Part shown: in pieces, positions 16,110 through 24,741 of the stretch
How positions within the stretch are numbered: the first letter of the stretch is position 1
Layout: each line of letters starts with the position of its first letter
The notes under the pieces: model-generated
What the model was told of the DNA's origin: nothing
Seen by the model: the letters and a program-made list of their open reading frames with translations, nothing else
The model's database searches: none
Position numbers and translations under genes: made by a program
NCBI RefSeq assembly: GCF_020404745.1
Contig: NZ_JAIZAP010000005.1
Coordinates: forward strand, 62,001 to 126,000
From: Aquibacillus saliphilus
GTDB taxonomy: Bacteria; Bacillota; Bacilli; Bacillales; Amphibacillaceae
Length of the DNA: 64,000 bases
Direction: 5' to 3'

Positions 16110-16169
16110 GATAATCGAAAATAAGACAGGCTCCCTTTATAAAAGGAGCCTGTCTTATTTTCGATTATC
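16110..16169. terminator. Bidirectional terminator with perfect 25-bp stem
   Basis: Arms 16110-16134 and 16145-16169 are perfectly complementary around a 10-base loop. Poly-A/T tracts on both sides (CGAAAATAAG, CTTATTTTCG) suit termination of the two convergent genes. The stop codon of the SufR-like gene (16155-16157) lies inside the stem. Confidence 0.85.
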
Positions 16170-16790
16170 TTCAATTAAAAAGCTACAACAGTTAGCACCG
16201 TTTACAATACATGTACTTGCAACTACCTTACTATCCTTCAATAGTTCTGTGAATAAATCGACTTCCTGCTCACAAATACCTTTATATTCATGGGCAACAC
16301 TTGAAATTGGGCAATTAAATTGTTTTAACGTATAAGAACCATCTGTGTTTGTTTGTAAATCGGTCATATAACCTTTCTCTTCTTGAACTTGAACTAATTT
16401 TTCTATTCTATTTAAATAATCCTCTTCATTCGCTATTTTACTTTTATACTCACTTGTAGTTTTTTCCGCTCTACTAGCTAAAAGTTGATAAACAAAATCT
16501 TTTCCTTTTAATTCCTCAAGCTCTTTTAACAGGTCCACAGAAAACTGTTGATAATGAGAAGGGAATATATCCTCCCCTTTTGGAGTTAACTGATAAATAT
16601 GGTAAGGGCGGCCTACCGTTTGTTTTTCTTGGAAGGAATTTATATAACCATCCTGCTCAAGCTTATGAATATGCCTTCGTAAAGCGATGTCCGTAATTTG
16701 AAAATTTTCCATTAATTGAACAATCGAAAGTTTATTTTTCTGTTTAAGTTGCAGTAATATTTTTTCTTTGACAGAACTTTTTTTAATCAT
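16155..16790 (-). CDS. SufR-like winged-helix Fe-S regulator
   Basis: A 211-residue regulator with an N-terminal winged helix (QLMENFQITDIALRRHIHKLEQDG, about 20-50, followed by the wing TVGRPYHIYQLT). The C-terminal part has cysteines in FNCPIS, GICEQ, STCIV and NCCSF. The first two are spaced C-X12-C, and the distance from the second to the last is close to that in cyanobacterial SufR, which binds a [4Fe-4S] cluster and represses suf genes. The start is ATG 16790, eight bases after GGAGG. It is not next to the suf operon (47-52.6 kb), so the target is a guess; Fe-S or redox sensing is reasonable. Confidence 0.7.
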   Translation of the reverse strand: MIKKSSVKEKILLQLKQKNKLSIVQLMENFQITDIALRRHIHKLEQDGYINSFQEKQTVGRPYHIYQLTPKGEDIFPSHYQQFSVDLLKELEELKGKDFVYQLLASRAEKTTSEYKSKIANEEDYLNRIEKLVQVQEEKGYMTDLQTNTDGSYTLKQFNCPISSVAHEYKGICEQEVDLFTELLKDSKVVASTCIVNGANCCSFLIEDNRK

Positions 16791-16913
16791 CAAAAAAACC
16801 TCCTTTTCAATTTTAATCGAACAGTGACTAATAGAGTAGATTACCCGTTAAGCTTAGGCCTTGCTCGTTAAATTGAACGAGGGGTATCACGATGTGAATA
16901 CGAGATAATCCTA

Positions 16914-17351
16914 TTACTGATTAGAAAATGCTGTCGCAACGTTTGTTTGATTATCAAGATAACTTCTAATACGCATACTGAATTTCTCAAGAGAATCATA
17001 ATTGTTATTTATCAAAGAAAGTATTTGGTCATGATCAATCGTTAAATACTCCTTTACTAACATCTTTCTTAAATTAATTACTTCTTTATAATTATCTGAT
17101 TCTGTCTCTGGCAACACATCTTCATCAACTAGGATATCAATTATATCTGTAAAACTTCCAGGGTCTCTCATAATAAAACCATCAATCATCATGTTCCCCA
17201 CATCAAGGATCGATTCAATAATCATATGGGACATTCTTTCCAAACTTAATCTCTCTAGAAAGGAATTAAATTGATGTTGTTCAATCTCCTGGAGCAATCC
17301 TTCTATATATAATAATGTTTTCTCTATTTCGTTTCTATCAACAAAGTACAA
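16914..17351 (-). CDS. YutE-like DUF86/HepT-fold protein
   Basis: A 145-residue all-helical protein. MYFVDR at the N-terminus, GNMMIDGFIMRDPGS, DIIDILVDEDVL and a C-terminal MRIRSYL match the B. subtilis YutE (DUF86) family. HepT toxins of this fold use an RX4HXY ribonuclease motif; here the equivalent reads RKMLVKEY, with Lys in place of His, so RNase activity is doubtful. No MntA-type nucleotidyltransferase partner is adjacent. The start is TTG 17351 with AGGAGG eight bases upstream. Position beside yutD-yutC matches B. subtilis. Confidence 0.8.
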   Translation of the reverse strand: MYFVDRNEIEKTLLYIEGLLQEIEQHQFNSFLERLSLERMSHMIIESILDVGNMMIDGFIMRDPGSFTDIIDILVDEDVLPETESDNYKEVINLRKMLVKEYLTIDHDQILSLINNNYDSLEKFSMRIRSYLDNQTNVATAFSNQ

Positions 17352-17529
17352 TCTAACAGCCTCCTGTTTACATTAAGGATACATTTATCATACCATATAT
17401 TAATGCTATTCCTTAAGATATCCCTTTAATTTGTCGCATCTATTTGTTATTTTAATATAGAAGACGTGATGAATAACGGTCTTTATAATGTCAATTACTA
17501 AATAGAACAGTTAATGACGGAGGTATGAG

Positions 17530-17799
17530 ATGAAAGATAGTCATGTACTAATTAAGGATGAAAGTTTCCATGCAAAGACAAGAATTGTAAGTTTTAAAGG
17601 TGATTATAAACGCTTTGATATCGCTATAATTACTACTGAACAATATGAAAACAAAAAGCTAATTCTAGATTTAAACAGCAACAGGTATGCACTGTTAAAT
17701 AAGGAAAATATAGCTGAAAAAGGAACTCTTGAACATGCCTACAAGCTGACAGAAATTGATGCTCAAGATTTACGAAGTTTTCTTCAAGAGCTTTTATAG
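17530..17799 (+). CDS. SAV0927/DUF3055-like small protein
   Basis: An 89-residue soluble protein. The core AKTRIVSFKGDYKRFDIAII, then LDLNSNRYALLNKENI, resembles the Firmicute SAV0927/DUF3055 group, whose function is unknown. No signal peptide or membrane helix. ACGGAGG lies seven bases before ATG 17530. It is transcribed away from yutE and stands alone; a degraded intergenic repeat follows. The family assignment is from memory. Confidence 0.65.
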   Translation: MKDSHVLIKDESFHAKTRIVSFKGDYKRFDIAIITTEQYENKKLILDLNSNRYALLNKENIAEKGTLEHAYKLTEIDAQDLRSFLQELL

Positions 17800-17854
17800 C
17801 CTGCAGAGCAGTGAGATAGTTTAATCAACAGCAAAAGTAAAAGACGCCTTTGAA

Positions 17855-18078
17855 CAAATTTCCTAAGTGGTCATCCTAGTGCAATAGACAGCCTTGTCAT
17901 GGTGTTATTACCTGTGATGAGGGAAGTCTTATGACCTCAGGTGGGGGTAGTTGGGACTTAGATTATTCACCAACCAAGTGCGATTACTCGATACAAAGCT
18001 TCGAAGTAAATTCAGTAAAGTGCTTTCACTGGAACTCGAGGTGGCTACTTAGGACTTAGGTCATCCACAAGAGTCCAT
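17855..18078. repeat. Degenerate Bacillaceae intergenic repeat
   Basis: Contains GACGCCTTTGAAC, CTAGTGCAATAGACA, CTTGTCATGGTG, AAGTCTTATGACCTCAGGTGGGG and TTAGGACTTAG. The same series of words, with changes, is present at 20572-20670 (GGCGCCTTTAACAG, CTAGGGCAATAAGACA, CTCGTCGTGGT, GTGTCTTA, CTCAGGTGGGG). This resembles the folded bcr-like repeats common between Bacillaceae genes. No gene is visible in 17800-18183. Confidence 0.6.
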
Positions 18079-18098
18079 TTTATAATTTCATGGCTAGT

Positions 18099-18147
18099 AA
18101 ATCCTCCTTTTTCCAGCAAACATAACCGAAAATCTGGAGGATTTTTT
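18099..18147. terminator. Terminator
   Basis: AAATCCTCC pairs with GGAGGATTT, followed by TTTTT on the plus strand. It sits in the gap between the SAV0927-like gene and the convergent yutD-like gene and could serve either. Confidence 0.6.
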
Positions 18148-18183
18148 ATTTATGCTAAAAAGGGTGAAAAAACGAACTAGCTT

Positions 18184-18459
18184 TTATGTATAAATACGTT
18201 TTATTATAAAATAGGCACAACCAAAATTACAATATTCATATAAATAATCATCTACAGTACTTATTTTTGTATCAAAAGCTGCTTTTGGATTTTGATCATC
18301 AAAAAAACCCTTTAGCCTTAATTGGTCATAACCCCAGTCGCCCAATATAAAGTCATATTTATTTAAAATTTCACTATATCTTTCAATGAACGCCTCTTCT
18401 TGAAAACCTTCTCTTATATTCTCTATCATTTCATACTTTTTTCCTTGAATTTCAATCAT
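18184..18459 (-). CDS. YutD-family (DUF1027) protein
   Basis: A 91-residue soluble protein clearly of the YutD family: EEAFIERYSEILNKYDFI, GDWGYDQLRLKGFFDD, AAFDTKIS and YLYEYCNFGCAYFI are family signatures. The two cysteines (YCNFGC) are part of the conserved block. Function is unknown. The start is ATG 18459 with AAGGAG nine bases upstream; the longer frame to 18516 has no better ribosome site. Position next to yutC and yutE matches B. subtilis. Confidence 0.88.
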   Translation of the reverse strand: MIEIQGKKYEMIENIREGFQEEAFIERYSEILNKYDFILGDWGYDQLRLKGFFDDQNPKAAFDTKISTVDDYLYEYCNFGCAYFIIKRIYT

Positions 18460-18636
18460 GCCCATCCACTCCTTAAACTGTATATAGTGTACCATATTTT
18501 TTTGAATTTGAATCAACTTGGTTATTTACCCAAGATTGGAAGGATTTATTATAATAGTATTATTTTTGCTAGCATGTGTTCAGGATAAAATACTAACACT
18601 AAAACGGGGAGATTTATTAGGTCAGGAGGATAAATT

Positions 18637-19284
18637 ATGAGCACAAAAACGTTTATCTTGTCATCCCTATTTGCTAGTACTTTAGTCATTTCAGGTTGTG
18701 CTGCAGGTAATGAAGCTGGACATGATCTAGAGCGCACCTTAGAACGTGATGAAAACAGTGGTACTCAGCAGGGAGACAATGCTAGAGATGAGTTTCAGTC
18801 CGATCAAAAGGATGTTGATCAAGAAATCACATCACGCCTTGGATACGTTAAATATAACAAAGATGAAATCGATATGGAAGAAGAAAGTAATCATTATGTC
18901 GCGATGGATCGATGGGAAATGGCTGATACAATTACCCGTATGATTATTCGTTATGATGGGTTTGAAGATGTTGCTACATTAGTTACCGACAAAGAAGTGT
19001 TAATTGCTTATAATAAACCTGAAAATATGGAAAGAGAAAAAGCTGCAACAATAGCACGAAAAACAGGTTTATCACTTTTGCCACGTTTCTATAAAGTTTA
19101 TGTTTCAGATCAGTCCGTTACGTTTAGAGATATCCAAAGCCTAGAAAACTCCTTAACAGTTGACGATGAGTATGAAAGTACACTTGAGAGTATTATTAAA
19201 GATATGAAAAAAACACCTCAAGGTGAAGAAGTGTACGATGAATATAAAAGTAATAATGAACAAGTAGAGCATATGAATAGGTAA
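18637..19284 (+). CDS. yutC: YhcN/YlaJ-family sporulation lipoprotein (YutC)
   Basis: A 215-residue lipoprotein. The signal peptide ends in a lipobox (VISGC, Cys about residue 21); an acidic Gln/Asp-rich linker follows, then the YhcN/YlaJ domain (about 95-190) with ADTITRMIIRYDGFEDVATLVTD and VYVSDQ. In B. subtilis the relatives are forespore-expressed spore lipoproteins, and yutC is the positional ortholog. CAGGAGG precedes ATG 18637. The B. subtilis yutC-lytH interval contains lipA; no lipA is seen here. Confidence 0.85.
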   Translation: MSTKTFILSSLFASTLVISGCAAGNEAGHDLERTLERDENSGTQQGDNARDEFQSDQKDVDQEITSRLGYVKYNKDEIDMEEESNHYVAMDRWEMADTITRMIIRYDGFEDVATLVTDKEVLIAYNKPENMEREKAATIARKTGLSLLPRFYKVYVSDQSVTFRDIQSLENSLTVDDEYESTLESIIKDMKKTPQGEEVYDEYKSNNEQVEHMNR

Positions 19285-19521
19285 ATTTTTAATCGAATAA
19301 ATTTACAATCTGCACACGTACACAACAGTTTCAAAATCAAACTATGGTTGTTCGTAAAATCCTCACTAACAGTTACTTCGTTAGCAGAGACACTTAGAGT
19401 GAGGGTTTTACGGACGTTTACAATCCTCAGAAATGATAAGGGTTCTATTTCCAATTATCTTTATAAAGATGTCGTGCACACTACTTAATATCAAAAACAA
19501 AACGATTAGGGGGTGTAAATC

Positions 19522-20502
19522 ATTTCAAATCAAATTGTTAAAAAAATCATTATTTTCTTCCTTGCTTTTTCTATGTTTCCTTTAGAATTAAATGCTGAGG
19601 AAAATGATAAAAAAGAAGACATTGATAAAGAAAAAATGGCTTTATATAAGAAAACTGAGGCGTTAACCAATATATCCTGGTTCTACTTAGCTGCTATAGA
19701 TCAATATGAAAAACATAGTCAAAAAGAAACAGCCTCTGATGACCTCATTTCAATAACCATTCCTGAAATTAATTGGTTTGGTATTGGAAACCCTAGCAAG
19801 GATAAAACATCAGCATGGATATCTATGTTTAATGGTTTTGGACAAGATGGTAACGGTGATGGAACCGCTGACCCAACAGATGATGAAGATATTTTATACA
19901 GCATGGCAAGCTTTATTGAGCGACAAGGAAAAACAAGACAAGATATAAAAATCGCTTTATGGAAGTACTATCAACGTGAACTTACTGTCCAAACGATTAT
20001 GAATATTGCTAAGGTTTACCAAACCTTTAATACCATTACCCTGGAAGATAATGATTTTCCGTTACCACTCAATATGAATTTTAGCTATAAAAACACTTGG
20101 GGAGATGCTCGTGGTTTCGGTGGAAGAAGAATTCATGAAGGTACTGATATCTTTGCCAACTATGGTGTACCTGTAAAATCTACCACTTATGGCGTCGTAG
20201 AAATAAAAGGTTGGAACAGATATGGTGGTTGGAGAATAGGGATACGTGATGTTCAAAACAGATACCATTATTATGCTCACTTAAATGGATACCAGGAGGG
20301 CATTGAAGTTGGAGATGTAGTAAAACCAGGAGACGTTATTGGTTCTGTTGGTGCAACTGGATATGGTCCACCTGGGACATCTGGAAAGTTCCCTCCTCAT
20401 TTGCATTATGGGATGTATAAAGACAATGGTTATAGCGAATGGTCGTTTGACCCATATCCATCACTCAAACGATGGGAAAGGAATGCAAGAAATAGTAAAT
20501 AA
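19522..20502 (+). CDS. lytH: LytH-like M23 peptidase (sporulation L-Ala-D-Glu endopeptidase)
   Basis: A secreted LAS-fold metallopeptidase. The C-terminal M23 domain (about 190-310) has the zinc ligands in HEGTD, the catalytic HYYAH and the HLH of PPHLHYG; an N-terminal helical region (30-170) precedes it. In B. subtilis LytH trims spore-cortex muropeptides. The first ATG, at 19573, would leave half a signal peptide. The frame stays open upstream to ATT 19522, six bases after GGGGGTG, giving a proper signal (MSNQIVKKIIIFFLAF). No ATG, GTG or TTG lies between, and TAA stands two codons before the ATT. Initiation at ATT is inferred. Confidence 0.85.
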   Translation: MSNQIVKKIIIFFLAFSMFPLELNAEENDKKEDIDKEKMALYKKTEALTNISWFYLAAIDQYEKHSQKETASDDLISITIPEINWFGIGNPSKDKTSAWISMFNGFGQDGNGDGTADPTDDEDILYSMASFIERQGKTRQDIKIALWKYYQRELTVQTIMNIAKVYQTFNTITLEDNDFPLPLNMNFSYKNTWGDARGFGGRRIHEGTDIFANYGVPVKSTTYGVVEIKGWNRYGGWRIGIRDVQNRYHYYAHLNGYQEGIEVGDVVKPGDVIGSVGATGYGPPGTSGKFPPHLHYGMYKDNGYSEWSFDPYPSLKRWERNARNSK

Positions 20503-20571
20503 TTGGTTAAAATTGTTAGGAAGATTCGGTTCTACATTGTCTAACCCTCTTATTGAATCCTTAAAATAAAC

Positions 20572-20670
20572 AGGCGCCTTTAACAGCACCCTAGGGCAAT
20601 AAGACAAACCTCGTCGTGGTTTTTTCAACAGAATGGCGTGTCTTAAAATCTCAGGTGGGGTAGTCATTTA
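20572..20670. repeat. Bacillaceae intergenic repeat, second copy
   Basis: GGCGCCTTTAACAG, CTAGGGCAATAAGACA, CTCGTCGTGGT, GTGTCTTA and CTCAGGTGGGGTAGT occur in the same order as in the copy at 17855-18078. It lies between lytH and the convergent metPS genes. Confidence 0.6.
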
Positions 20671-20688
20671 TTATTTCCAAAGTTAAGA

Positions 20689-20721
20689 AAACCCTTACCG
20701 AATTGGATCCGGTAAGGGTTT
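20689..20721 (-). terminator. Terminator of metPS
   Basis: AAACCCTTACCG (20689-20700) and CGGTAAGGGTTT (20710-20721) form a perfect 12-bp stem. Short T-runs at each end allow use in both directions. It lies just past the metS-like stop. Confidence 0.8.
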
Positions 20722-20734
20722 GTTATCTTATCAT

Positions 20735-20833
20735 TTATTTTGATGACTTAACAGCATGAGTGATGCTAGCTGCAAGTCCTCCCCATATAATTACTATACC
20801 AATAACAGCCATTACAATAGCGCTAACTGACAT
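20735..20833 (-). CDS. MetS-like small subunit of NSS transporter
   Basis: A 32-residue single-helix protein, MSVSAIVMAVIGIVIIWGG and then a short Lys-ending tail. MetS-type peptides of this size and layout partner the Na+-dependent methionine/alanine importer MetP. The ATG overlaps the stop of the transporter gene by one base (TAATG), so the two are translationally coupled. Too short for ordinary gene callers, but size, single helix and coupling make it convincing. A strong terminator follows. Confidence 0.8.
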   Translation of the reverse strand: MSVSAIVMAVIGIVIIWGGLAASITHAVKSSK

Positions 20834-22368
20834 TATTTAGCAACCCCCTCATCTTCAGAATCATGTAATTTTGCTTCAGATGCATTCTTTGGCCATTTTT
20901 TCACAGTCATTAAGGCACCAACAAACATTGCACCGATTGCTACTACCCAACCATAGGTGAATAAAAATTCAAGTGGATAACCACCATATGGTGCACCTGT
21001 TTCAGGATCACCAACTACCTCTGTTTTAAGATTTTGAAACATCATATAACCCAATACTACAGGGGTAATAATACCTAGACAAATTCTCCACCATAGTCCA
21101 AGTTTAATATCTGAGACACCGTCTGCATGAGCTTGAAAATCTTTTAACCCTTTAGCAAACCAAGCGATTGCTACAACCTCAAACAGACCCGCTAACGCTA
21201 CACCATAACTGTTAATGAAGTAATCAACCGTATCAAGAAGGTTTAGTCCGCCTTGATTGGCAAAAAATAATGAAAATACTGCAGCAAGACCACCACCGAA
21301 TGCGACAGCTTTACCACGTGAAACATTAAACTTTTCCTGAATACCGGCAATATAGGTTTCAGAAATTGAAATCATTGAAGATAAACCAGCAAGTACTAAC
21401 GATGCAAAGAACAAGAATCCAAACAATCCTGCCATTGGCATTTGACTGATAATTTCCGGGAATACCATAAAGGCTAGCCCAACACCACCAGCTACTACAT
21501 CAGAAACTGCTTCACCAGATTGTGATGCCATGAAACCTAAGGTAGCAAATACCCCGATACCAGCTAATAATTCAAACGAAGAGTTCGCAAAACCAGTGAT
21601 AAATGCGTTATTGGTAATATCAGACTTTTTAGGCAAATACGAAGCATAAGTAATCATAATCGCAAATGCAATAGATAAACTAAAGAATATTTGTCCATAA
21701 GCTGCAACCCATACCGAAGCATCTGTAATACTGGACCAATCCGGTTTAAAGAAAGCATCTAAACCTTGTAACGCGCCTGGTAACGTAACTGCACGAACAA
21801 CTATAATTAAAAAGATAACAATTAAAGTTGGAATAAATATTTTATTGGCTACTTCAATGCCTTTTCTGACACCTTTACCTAGGAAGAAAAACACAATTAA
21901 CCATACAGCTAGTACTGGAAATAGCACCTTAGGTACCATTGACCCAAATGTTCCTGGATCAGCTAACTGTAAATAATCTCCTACAAAGAAAGCTGTTGCA
22001 TCGCTTCCCCACTGTTGCCCAAAAGAAAAATAAGAATACATAATTGCCCATGCAATAATTATTGGGTAATAAGTAGAAATAACGAAGGAAACAGCAACTT
22101 GCCACCACCCAATCCATTCCATACCTTTGCTGATTTTAGAATAAGATCTTGGTGCCGATCCACGGTACTTATGCCCAATTGTGTATTCAAGAATAAGAAG
22201 TGGAATACCTGCCGTTAGAAGGGCAAATAGGTATGGTATAAAAAACGCTCCCCCGCCATTTTCAAAAGCTGTTGCCGGGAAACGCCAAATGTTACCTAAA
22301 CCAATTGCTGAACCCATTGCTGCTAGTAGGAAACCAAGACGTGTTCCCCATTGTGAACGATTTTCCAT
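20833..22368 (-). CDS. Sodium-dependent neurotransmitter-symporter-family amino-acid transporter (MetP-like)
   Basis: A 511-residue protein with about 11-12 helices. The NSS signature GSAIGLGNIWRFP lies at residues 15-27, followed by NGGGAFFIPY, which together line the Na+ and substrate sites in LeuT. It imports an amino acid with sodium. Pairing with the MetS-like peptide points to methionine and alanine, as for Corynebacterium MetPS. The C-terminus is hydrophilic (DSEDEGVAK). It is inserted between lytH and yunB, which are neighbours in B. subtilis. Substrate is inferred. Confidence 0.88.
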   Translation of the reverse strand: MENRSQWGTRLGFLLAAMGSAIGLGNIWRFPATAFENGGGAFFIPYLFALLTAGIPLLILEYTIGHKYRGSAPRSYSKISKGMEWIGWWQVAVSFVISTYYPIIIAWAIMYSYFSFGQQWGSDATAFFVGDYLQLADPGTFGSMVPKVLFPVLAVWLIVFFFLGKGVRKGIEVANKIFIPTLIVIFLIIVVRAVTLPGALQGLDAFFKPDWSSITDASVWVAAYGQIFFSLSIAFAIMITYASYLPKKSDITNNAFITGFANSSFELLAGIGVFATLGFMASQSGEAVSDVVAGGVGLAFMVFPEIISQMPMAGLFGFLFFASLVLAGLSSMISISETYIAGIQEKFNVSRGKAVAFGGGLAAVFSLFFANQGGLNLLDTVDYFINSYGVALAGLFEVVAIAWFAKGLKDFQAHADGVSDIKLGLWWRICLGIITPVVLGYMMFQNLKTEVVGDPETGAPYGGYPLEFLFTYGWVVAIGAMFVGALMTVKKWPKNASEAKLHDSEDEGVAK

Positions 22369-22563
22369 TTGTTACTCCCCTTTTCAAATTTGGAAACACT
22401 CAACATATGAATTAAAAAATTAATACTATTTGCGAAAGAATGTTTCAAATTTTTATTGTATTCTGATAATTAATGATTATAACTAGTACTTTCTTCATTG
22501 TCAAAGGAATTAAAAACTATTGTAAGAAAAGATTACATACTAAGGAAAAATTTTACTGTTCAG

Positions 22564-22674
22564 TCAATTTATACTATTGATTTTTTGAAAGTTATCATCC
22601 GCATATAGTTGGGATAGACCGCTACCGAACTATATGTGGATGACAACTGCTGCATAGTGTCATTATGAAATTGA
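22564..22674. repeat. 111-bp palindromic element, copy 1
   Basis: Ends are inverted (TCAATTTATAC and ATTATGAAATTGA). The core CATATAGTTGGGATAGACCG, with ACTATATGTGGATGACAA, forms a long hairpin. It matches, in opposite orientation, the element at 25868-25978, which is also 111 bp. No coding capacity, so this is probably a MITE-like or REP-like sequence. The rest of 22369-22831 shows only AT-rich spacer and a short AGTACTTCA/TGAAGTACT hairpin near 22797-22830. Confidence 0.75.
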
Positions 22675-22831
22675 TTCTGTTATTTGTTAATAAAGAGTTG
22701 AAATAACTAGATTAACCGTAAAACTAGGCAAGACTTAGTACCACAATCAATGTAATAGCATCCTAAAATGCCCAGCTACTATTTTTCTGCTCACAGTACT
22801 TCATTAATACAAATAGTGAAGTACTTTTCGT

Positions 22832-24388
22832 TTAGTTTATGCCTTTTTTTGTATTTAACATCTTTAGAGCTATAGCAAGTATTATCACAATTAGTAGTGT
22901 TGCAATAAGAGATAATAACACTTGTCCAGTAAAGCCTAATAATAAATATCCACCTACCGATGCTCCCGCACCAATTAAAGCATATGGTATCTGGGTTATT
23001 ACGTGGTCAATATGATTTGACCCAGCACCTGTAGACGAAAGAATTGATGTATCAGAAATTGGTGAACAGTGGTCTCCAAATACAGAACCTGCAAGTACGG
23101 CCGCTAGTGCTGGCAAAACAAGATCAATATCCGTAACAGCCGCAATTTCGCCTGCTATCGGCAACATGATACCAAATGTTCCCCAAGAAGTACCAGTTGC
23201 TAAAGCCATAAAGCTTGCAACCGCAAATAGAAGTAACGGTAAAAGAGCAGGGTTTAACGATGTCCGTTCAACAAGTTGTGCTAAGTACTCACCTGTCCCC
23301 AAGTTATCTATGATTGCTCCAATCATCCATGCCAAGATTAATATATATATAGCCGGAAGCATTGTCTTTGCGCCTTCCCAAAAAACTTTCGCAGAATTAG
23401 CTTTGGGCTGCAATTGAAATAGATAAAGGATAAAAGCAATTATTACAGCAGATAGTCCTCCTAAAAATAACGAAAGATTCACATCTGTATTTTCAAAAAT
23501 CAGTAATACAGTCGCTTGTTCATCCGTATTAAGAAATCCAGTTCCAATCATAGCAGCTACAGTACCAATAATTAATGCCCCGATTGGAATAATTAAATGA
23601 TAGATTTTACCATTTTTATTTACTTTAAATGTTTCTTTCATGTCCCCAGGAATATTACCTTTTTCAATATCATAAAGTTCACCTGTGTTTTTCGCACGTT
23701 TCTCGTGTTTTTTCATAGGTCCAATATCTAAATTAGTTATTGCAACAAAGAAAACTAAGAAAATTGCAGCAAATGCGTACATATTTAGCGGAATCATTTT
23801 CACAAATGCTTCCAATGGTTGAAAATTAGTAATTTCATTTTCAACTAAAATAAAGCCAATTGTACCAATGATATATGCACCCCAACTCGATATTGGTGAA
23901 ATTACAGTGATTGGTGCAGACGTTGAGTCAATAATGTAAGCAAGCTTTGCCCTTGAGATTTTATATCGGTCTGTTACAGGACGAGCAACTTGTCCTACTG
24001 CTAGACTGTTAAAATAATCATCAATGAATATTATTACACCTAAAATAGCTGGTAGAATTTGCGCTCCTTTGCGAGTTTTGACTTTCTCTATTGCCCATTC
24101 TCCAAATGCGTGGCTCCCCCCTGATGCGGTCATAAAAGCCGTAGTAATACCTAATAATAATAAAAAACCAAATAAGTACAGATTACCTAGGTTTAGCCCC
24201 TCATCAGTTACAAATATATTTCTGAAAACTTGCCAAATTTCATTAGAAGCACCTAATAAATTTAAATCATGCAACATAAATGCGCCTACTAGAACACCCG
24301 ATCCAAGTGAAAGTAAGACACGCCTTGTTAATAAAACAAGAATAAGCATAAGCAATGCGGGTATTAATGAAAAAATGGTTCCTTCCAT
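22832..24388 (-). CDS. NhaC-family transporter under a lysine riboswitch, probable lysine transporter LysW
   Basis: A 518-residue membrane protein with about 11-12 helices of the Na+/H+ antiporter NhaC superfamily: FIDDYFNSLAVGQVARPVTD (about 125-145), ISPISSWGAYI, ATGTSWGTFGIMLPI and GDHCSPISDTSIL. The leader upstream carries a lysine riboswitch. NhaC-type genes under such riboswitches have been predicted to be lysine transporters (LysW), so lysine uptake with Na+ or H+ coupling is more likely than pure antiport. The start is ATG 24388 with TGGAGG seven bases upstream; the longer frame to 24424 is rejected. Inserted, with metPS, between lytH and yunB. Confidence 0.8.
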   Translation of the reverse strand: MEGTIFSLIPALLMLILVLLTRRVLLSLGSGVLVGAFMLHDLNLLGASNEIWQVFRNIFVTDEGLNLGNLYLFGFLLLLGITTAFMTASGGSHAFGEWAIEKVKTRKGAQILPAILGVIIFIDDYFNSLAVGQVARPVTDRYKISRAKLAYIIDSTSAPITVISPISSWGAYIIGTIGFILVENEITNFQPLEAFVKMIPLNMYAFAAIFLVFFVAITNLDIGPMKKHEKRAKNTGELYDIEKGNIPGDMKETFKVNKNGKIYHLIIPIGALIIGTVAAMIGTGFLNTDEQATVLLIFENTDVNLSLFLGGLSAVIIAFILYLFQLQPKANSAKVFWEGAKTMLPAIYILILAWMIGAIIDNLGTGEYLAQLVERTSLNPALLPLLLFAVASFMALATGTSWGTFGIMLPIAGEIAAVTDIDLVLPALAAVLAGSVFGDHCSPISDTSILSSTGAGSNHIDHVITQIPYALIGAGASVGGYLLLGFTGQVLLSLIATLLIVIILAIALKMLNTKKGIN

Positions 24389-24741
24389 GCTGTAACCTCC
24401 ATTAGAATAGTTGGTGGAAATCAAAAAACTGTGACAATTAACTATATCTATTAAAGTAGTGTCTTGATGATTAATCTACCCATGTTTAGTTTTGATATCA
24501 CTAGGTTTATTTAGAAAAAACGACAAACGTTAAATTCTACATAAACGAGGTTTAGTTTTAAATTACAGGAATAAACCTCAAATAAATTTCATCTAAAAAG
24601 CGCTTCATTTGTAACCTTATAACGTAAATCAACCGCATCAATCTATAATTTTTGTTTTTCGCTTCTCAAGGATCATCCAGTTTTAACTACTATTTTCCTA
24701 TACTGTGGGTTCCTTAAAAAGTATATTCTTTATAACAGTAT

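Noticed and set aside
16914-17799. HepT/MntA toxin-antitoxin pair
   Set aside because: The neighbour at 17530 is not a nucleotidyltransferase and is on the other strand; the RNase motif is altered.
22832-24388. Housekeeping Na+/H+ antiporter
   Set aside because: The lysine riboswitch upstream makes lysine transport more likely, though the fold is NhaC.
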